A stretch of DNA of 9,420 nt. Source: WFZT01 sp964398355 (GTDB lineage Bacteria > Hydrothermota > Hydrothermia > B15-G9 > WFZT01). Below, piece after piece: positions 7,604 through 9,420 of the stretch. Location of the stretch: assembly GCA_964398355.1 (NCBI GenBank), contig CAYNMM010000126.1:1-9420 (forward strand), given 5' to 3'. Position 1 is the stretch's first letter. Each line of letters starts with the position of its first letter. Made by a program: the position numbers and the translations under genes. Under the pieces are notes generated by a model. The model saw only the letters and a list, made by a program, of their open reading frames with translations. It made no database searches and had not been told where the DNA came from.

Positions 7604-8159
7604 AAAATTTTTCCCGACCCTATTAATAGCGGGTTTACTCTTTTCCTATCCTGCAAGCAACGTTATTCCCATACCCAACAGGGAATATCTTCCAGCTCTT
7701 CACAAAGTCTTGAATTCTGCCCAGAAAAAAATCCTCGTGTTTATGTTTGAAGCTCGATACTATCCACAGTACCCGGATGATCCCAACATGATAATACTGA
7801 AAGACCTTGTAGCAGCCCATAAAAGGGGAGTTAAGGTAACTGTTCTGCTCGATGCCTCAAGCTGGAATGTCAGTAATACTATAATGAATAAAAAATTTGG
7901 AGATTATTTGAAAAGTAGAGGGATTGATGTGTGGTATGACCCACCAGATGTGACAAGTCACGACAAACTCATTATGGTGGATGACTCAATTACCATCGTT
8001 GGCTCAACAAACTGGAGTTACTACGCCCTTGAGAGAAACAATGAGGTCTCTGTAATAATCTACTCGAAAGAAGTAACTAAGGCACTGGAAAAACATTTTT
8101 ACGATGTCCTGAGGCTTTCCACACGTGAGCCAAAGATGAAACTCAGAAGAAGGGACTAA
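7596..8159 (+). CDS. Predicted exported single-HKD phospholipase D/Nuc-like protein
   Basis: Phospholipase D superfamily protein, probably a hydrolase of phosphodiester bonds in nucleic acid or lipid outside the cytoplasm. The 187-residue product begins with a Sec-type signal peptide (MIKKFF, then a hydrophobic stretch to about residue 17 and a possible cleavage near SYPA at 17-20). The mature part has one complete HKD motif: His122, Lys124 and Asp129, followed after six residues by GSTN (136-139), with a downstream Glu148. Single-HKD proteins of this size, such as the Nuc endonucleases, act as dimers that build one active site from two copies; that is known of the family and inferred here. 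GGAGG at 7586-7590, 5 nt before the ATG, is a strong ribosome binding site. The start overlaps ptsI by 8 nt. Whether the substrate is DNA, RNA or phospholipid cannot be told from sequence alone. Confidence 0.88.
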   Translation: MIKKFFPTLLIAGLLFSYPASNVIPIPNREYLPALHKVLNSAQKKILVFMFEARYYPQYPDDPNMIILKDLVAAHKRGVKVTVLLDASSWNVSNTIMNKKFGDYLKSRGIDVWYDPPDVTSHDKLIMVDDSITIVGSTNWSYYALERNNEVSVIIYSKEVTKALEKHFYDVLRLSTREPKMKLRRRD

Positions 8160-8162
8160 TTG

Positions 8163-9062
8163 ATGATACCTGCTCTCTTTATTTCACTAATTATCTCGAT
8201 TTCACCGTTTAAAATTTTAATTTTACATACCAATGACATTGACAATGCTTTTGCTCCTCAAAAGGCATCCTGGATAAATCCAGATTTTCCACCGATTCTT
8301 GGTGGAGAAGGATCATTCAAGATTTTATTGAAAAGGGAACGGAAAAAGGCACGGGAGGAAAAAGCTGTTCTCCTCCTGCTCAACGGTGGCGGAATGCTCG
8401 GAGGAAATCTTCTCGGACAGTACACGGATTTCTCAGGAACACGAGAATTTATTAATAACTCTCACTACGATGCCACCACACTGGGTCTGAAAGATTTCCT
8501 GCACGGTGTGGACACACTTAAAGCGTTTTTGAAAACTCTGAATGTGCCAGTGGTGTGTGCAAATATCACTTACGCGGATGATACACTCAAAGTGGTTGAT
8601 TGGGTGAAACCTTACATAATTATCGAAAAAGGAGGACTCAGGATCGGAATTTTTGGTCTCATAACAGAATACATGCCCATTTTTGCAGAGAAAAAAGATA
8701 TAAAGGGTCTGTTTTTCCTGCGGGAAATTCCGACGGCAAAGAGGGTTGTCGAGGAACTCAAATCGAAAAATGTTGATATGATAATAGCCCTTGCCCACAT
8801 CACCTACGGGCATGAAAAAGAACTTTTGAAGGAAATTCCAGATATTGATCTTGTCGTAGGCGGCCTTGATCGTGGCGGAACAAGGTATGCCACAGAGGAC
8901 AAGGTCAACCACAATATTGACATAAGGACACACGGTCGCCTCTCAGGAGTTGGCATATTTGAGGCAACTTTTTCCAAGAAATACAGAACATTTTTAACCT
9001 ATTCATGGCATGAGGAAACCCTCTGGGCCGAAAAATACCCTATAAACCTGTCAAAAGAATAG
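8163..9062 (+). CDS. 5'-nucleotidase/UshA-like metallophosphatase-fold protein with lost metal ligands
   Basis: Resembles the calcineurin-like N-terminal domain of UshA/5'-nucleotidases. The 299-residue product opens with a hydrophobic segment (1-~19), probably a signal peptide or anchor although it lacks N-terminal basic residues. The fold signature LHTND follows at 21-25, then LLLNGGGMLGG (71-81), DATTLGLKDF (103-112), GIFGLITEYMP (162-172), ALAHITYGH (209-217) and IDLVVGGLDRG (228-238). The UshA C-terminal substrate domain (about 200 residues) is absent. Compared with the family's D-x-H, GD, GNHE and GGHSH/Q motifs, only the first Asp (25) and the His in ALAH (212) are kept. The second ligand is Asp27, and the GD, NH and GGH positions read Gly77, Leu109-Lys110 and Leu235. 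It is therefore probably catalytically inactive or altered. The start is the ATG, with AAGGGA about 9 nt upstream; a TTG at 8160 is adjacent. Confidence 0.8.
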   Translation: MIPALFISLIISISPFKILILHTNDIDNAFAPQKASWINPDFPPILGGEGSFKILLKRERKKAREEKAVLLLLNGGGMLGGNLLGQYTDFSGTREFINNSHYDATTLGLKDFLHGVDTLKAFLKTLNVPVVCANITYADDTLKVVDWVKPYIIIEKGGLRIGIFGLITEYMPIFAEKKDIKGLFFLREIPTAKRVVEELKSKNVDMIIALAHITYGHEKELLKEIPDIDLVVGGLDRGGTRYATEDKVNHNIDIRTHGRLSGVGIFEATFSKKYRTFLTYSWHEETLWAEKYPINLSKE

Positions 9063-9066
9063 GTGG
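9061..9066 (+). promoter_or_regulatory. Ribosome binding site before the terminal signal-peptide ORF
   Basis: AGGTGG lies 6 nt upstream of the ATG at 9073, inside a G-rich stretch. It shows that a translated gene follows, even though the frame is soon interrupted. Confidence 0.6.
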
Positions 9067-9072
9067 TGGGGG

Positions 9073-9420
9073 ATGAAGAAGTTTCTCTTATTATTGGTTT
9101 CATTTTTGTTCTTCCCGGGATGATGCGAAAGTTTATCCAGTCTTCTTGCACCTTTACCAACCGACTATTATTACTGTTACATTCCCTTCAAAATATACGT
9201 TAAATCAATAAATCGGGATGCTGACACACTCCATGTGACTACTGCAATAATCAGATTAAAAAAGTGATATATGAGCGGCCACAACAGTCTCCTTACGATG
9301 TTTGATTTTTCTTCTCGTACGATATCCGTCCTCAATTTAGTTTACTAGTTGCCTACAATGTCTCTATTTTCCATGAATTTCGTGGTGATATCCCAAGATT
9401 TTTAGGGTATCATAGAGCTA
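9073..9420 (+). pseudogene. Disrupted exported protein or lipoprotein gene, cut by the window end
   Basis: Starts well: a strong ribosome binding site and an ATG giving the signal-peptide-like MKKFLLLLVSFLFFPG. An in-frame TGA follows at 9121-9123. The same frame then reads CESLSSLLAPLPTDYYYCYI and stays open to LKK, ending at TGA 9265-9267. From 9264 the -1 frame continues with coding character (VIYERPQQSPYDV), meets a TGA at 9303-9305, and then runs open to the window end (FFFSYDIRPQFSLLVAYNV onward). If the TGA at 9121 is removed, Gly is followed directly by Cys, giving an imperfect lipobox FFPGC, so this may be a lipoprotein gene. The stretch PTDYYYCYIPFK faintly recalls GWxTD-type exported proteins, but too little is visible to assign a family. 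Either a decayed gene or sequence errors near a contig end; the nine kilobases upstream show no such breaks. Confidence 0.5.
9258..9264 (+). other. A-AAA-AAG slippery heptamer at a frame break
   Basis: In the frame of the ATG at 9073 the codons are TTA AAA AAG TGA. The run of six A plus G forms the heptamer A AAA AAG, the type used for -1 frameshifting in E. coli dnaX. The frame that stays open downstream is the -1 frame (GTG ATA TAT...). No clear downstream stem-loop or upstream Shine-Dalgarno-like stimulator is seen, so a homopolymer indel is at least as likely. Confidence 0.35.

Noticed and set aside
8140..8170. A possible terminator between the PLD-like gene and the next gene
   Set aside because: No GC-rich inverted repeat followed by a T run is present; the gap is only 3 nt and the purine stretch looks like a ribosome binding site.
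8433..8933. A 166-codon open frame on the minus strand opposite the metallophosphatase-like gene
   Set aside because: The product is rich in Phe, Cys and His with no recognisable motif, and the plus-strand gene clearly carries fold signatures. It is a shadow of that gene.
9119..9211. An alternative frame through the terminal region (reading DDAKVYPVFLHLYQPT...) as the true continuation after the signal peptide
   Set aside because: It looks fairly protein-like but stops at 9209-9211, sooner than the original frame, and does not restore a lipobox. It stays a possibility, but a weaker one.

Overview
The window is one tightly packed, entirely plus-strand gene run from a bacterium. It opens inside proS and continues through rimP, nusA, infB, a ylxP-like (DUF503) gene, ptsH (HPr) and ptsI (Enzyme I). 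It then carries two exported-protein genes: a single-HKD phospholipase D/nuclease-like protein and a 5'-nucleotidase-like metallophosphatase-fold protein. It ends in a broken exported-protein or lipoprotein gene. Base composition is moderately AT-rich, arginine is often AGA/AGG, and the proteins are rich in Lys, Glu and Ile. This would suit a thermophilic or anaerobic lineage, possibly a poorly cultured phylum such as WOR-3 or Hydrothermota. That placement is an impression only; nothing in the window fixes the taxon.

Bases 1-5551 hold the conserved translation/transcription cluster: proline charging, 30S maturation, antitermination, initiation and ylxP. The order proS-(polC)-rimP-nusA-(ylxR-ylxQ)-infB-ylxP-(rbfA-truB) is familiar from Firmicutes. 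Here polC, ylxR and ylxQ are absent from between their usual neighbours, and the position after ylxP, normally rbfA, is taken by the PTS phosphocarriers. Bases 5557-7603 encode HPr, with both His15 and the regulatory Ser46 motif, and a full-length Enzyme I. Together they pass phosphate from PEP to HPr. No sugar permease (EII) is present. Bases 7596-9062 encode the two predicted exported proteins. The second has lost most of the metal ligands of its enzyme family and is probably not a normal 5'-nucleotidase. Bases 9063-9420 hold a good ribosome binding site and signal peptide, but the reading frame is then interrupted three times.

All junctions are overlaps or gaps of at most 10 nt: 14 nt overlap, 2 nt gap, 4 nt overlap, 1 nt overlap, 5 nt gap, 14 nt overlap, 8 nt overlap, 3 nt gap, 10 nt gap. 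One polycistronic transcript with strong translational coupling is therefore likely. I saw no internal promoter, terminator, tRNA, rRNA, CRISPR array or insertion sequence. The points most worth a second look are the PTS genes in the rbfA slot, the degenerate metallophosphatase, and the disrupted 3' end with its A-AAA-AAG slippery heptamer. I did not find a clear new multi-gene system.
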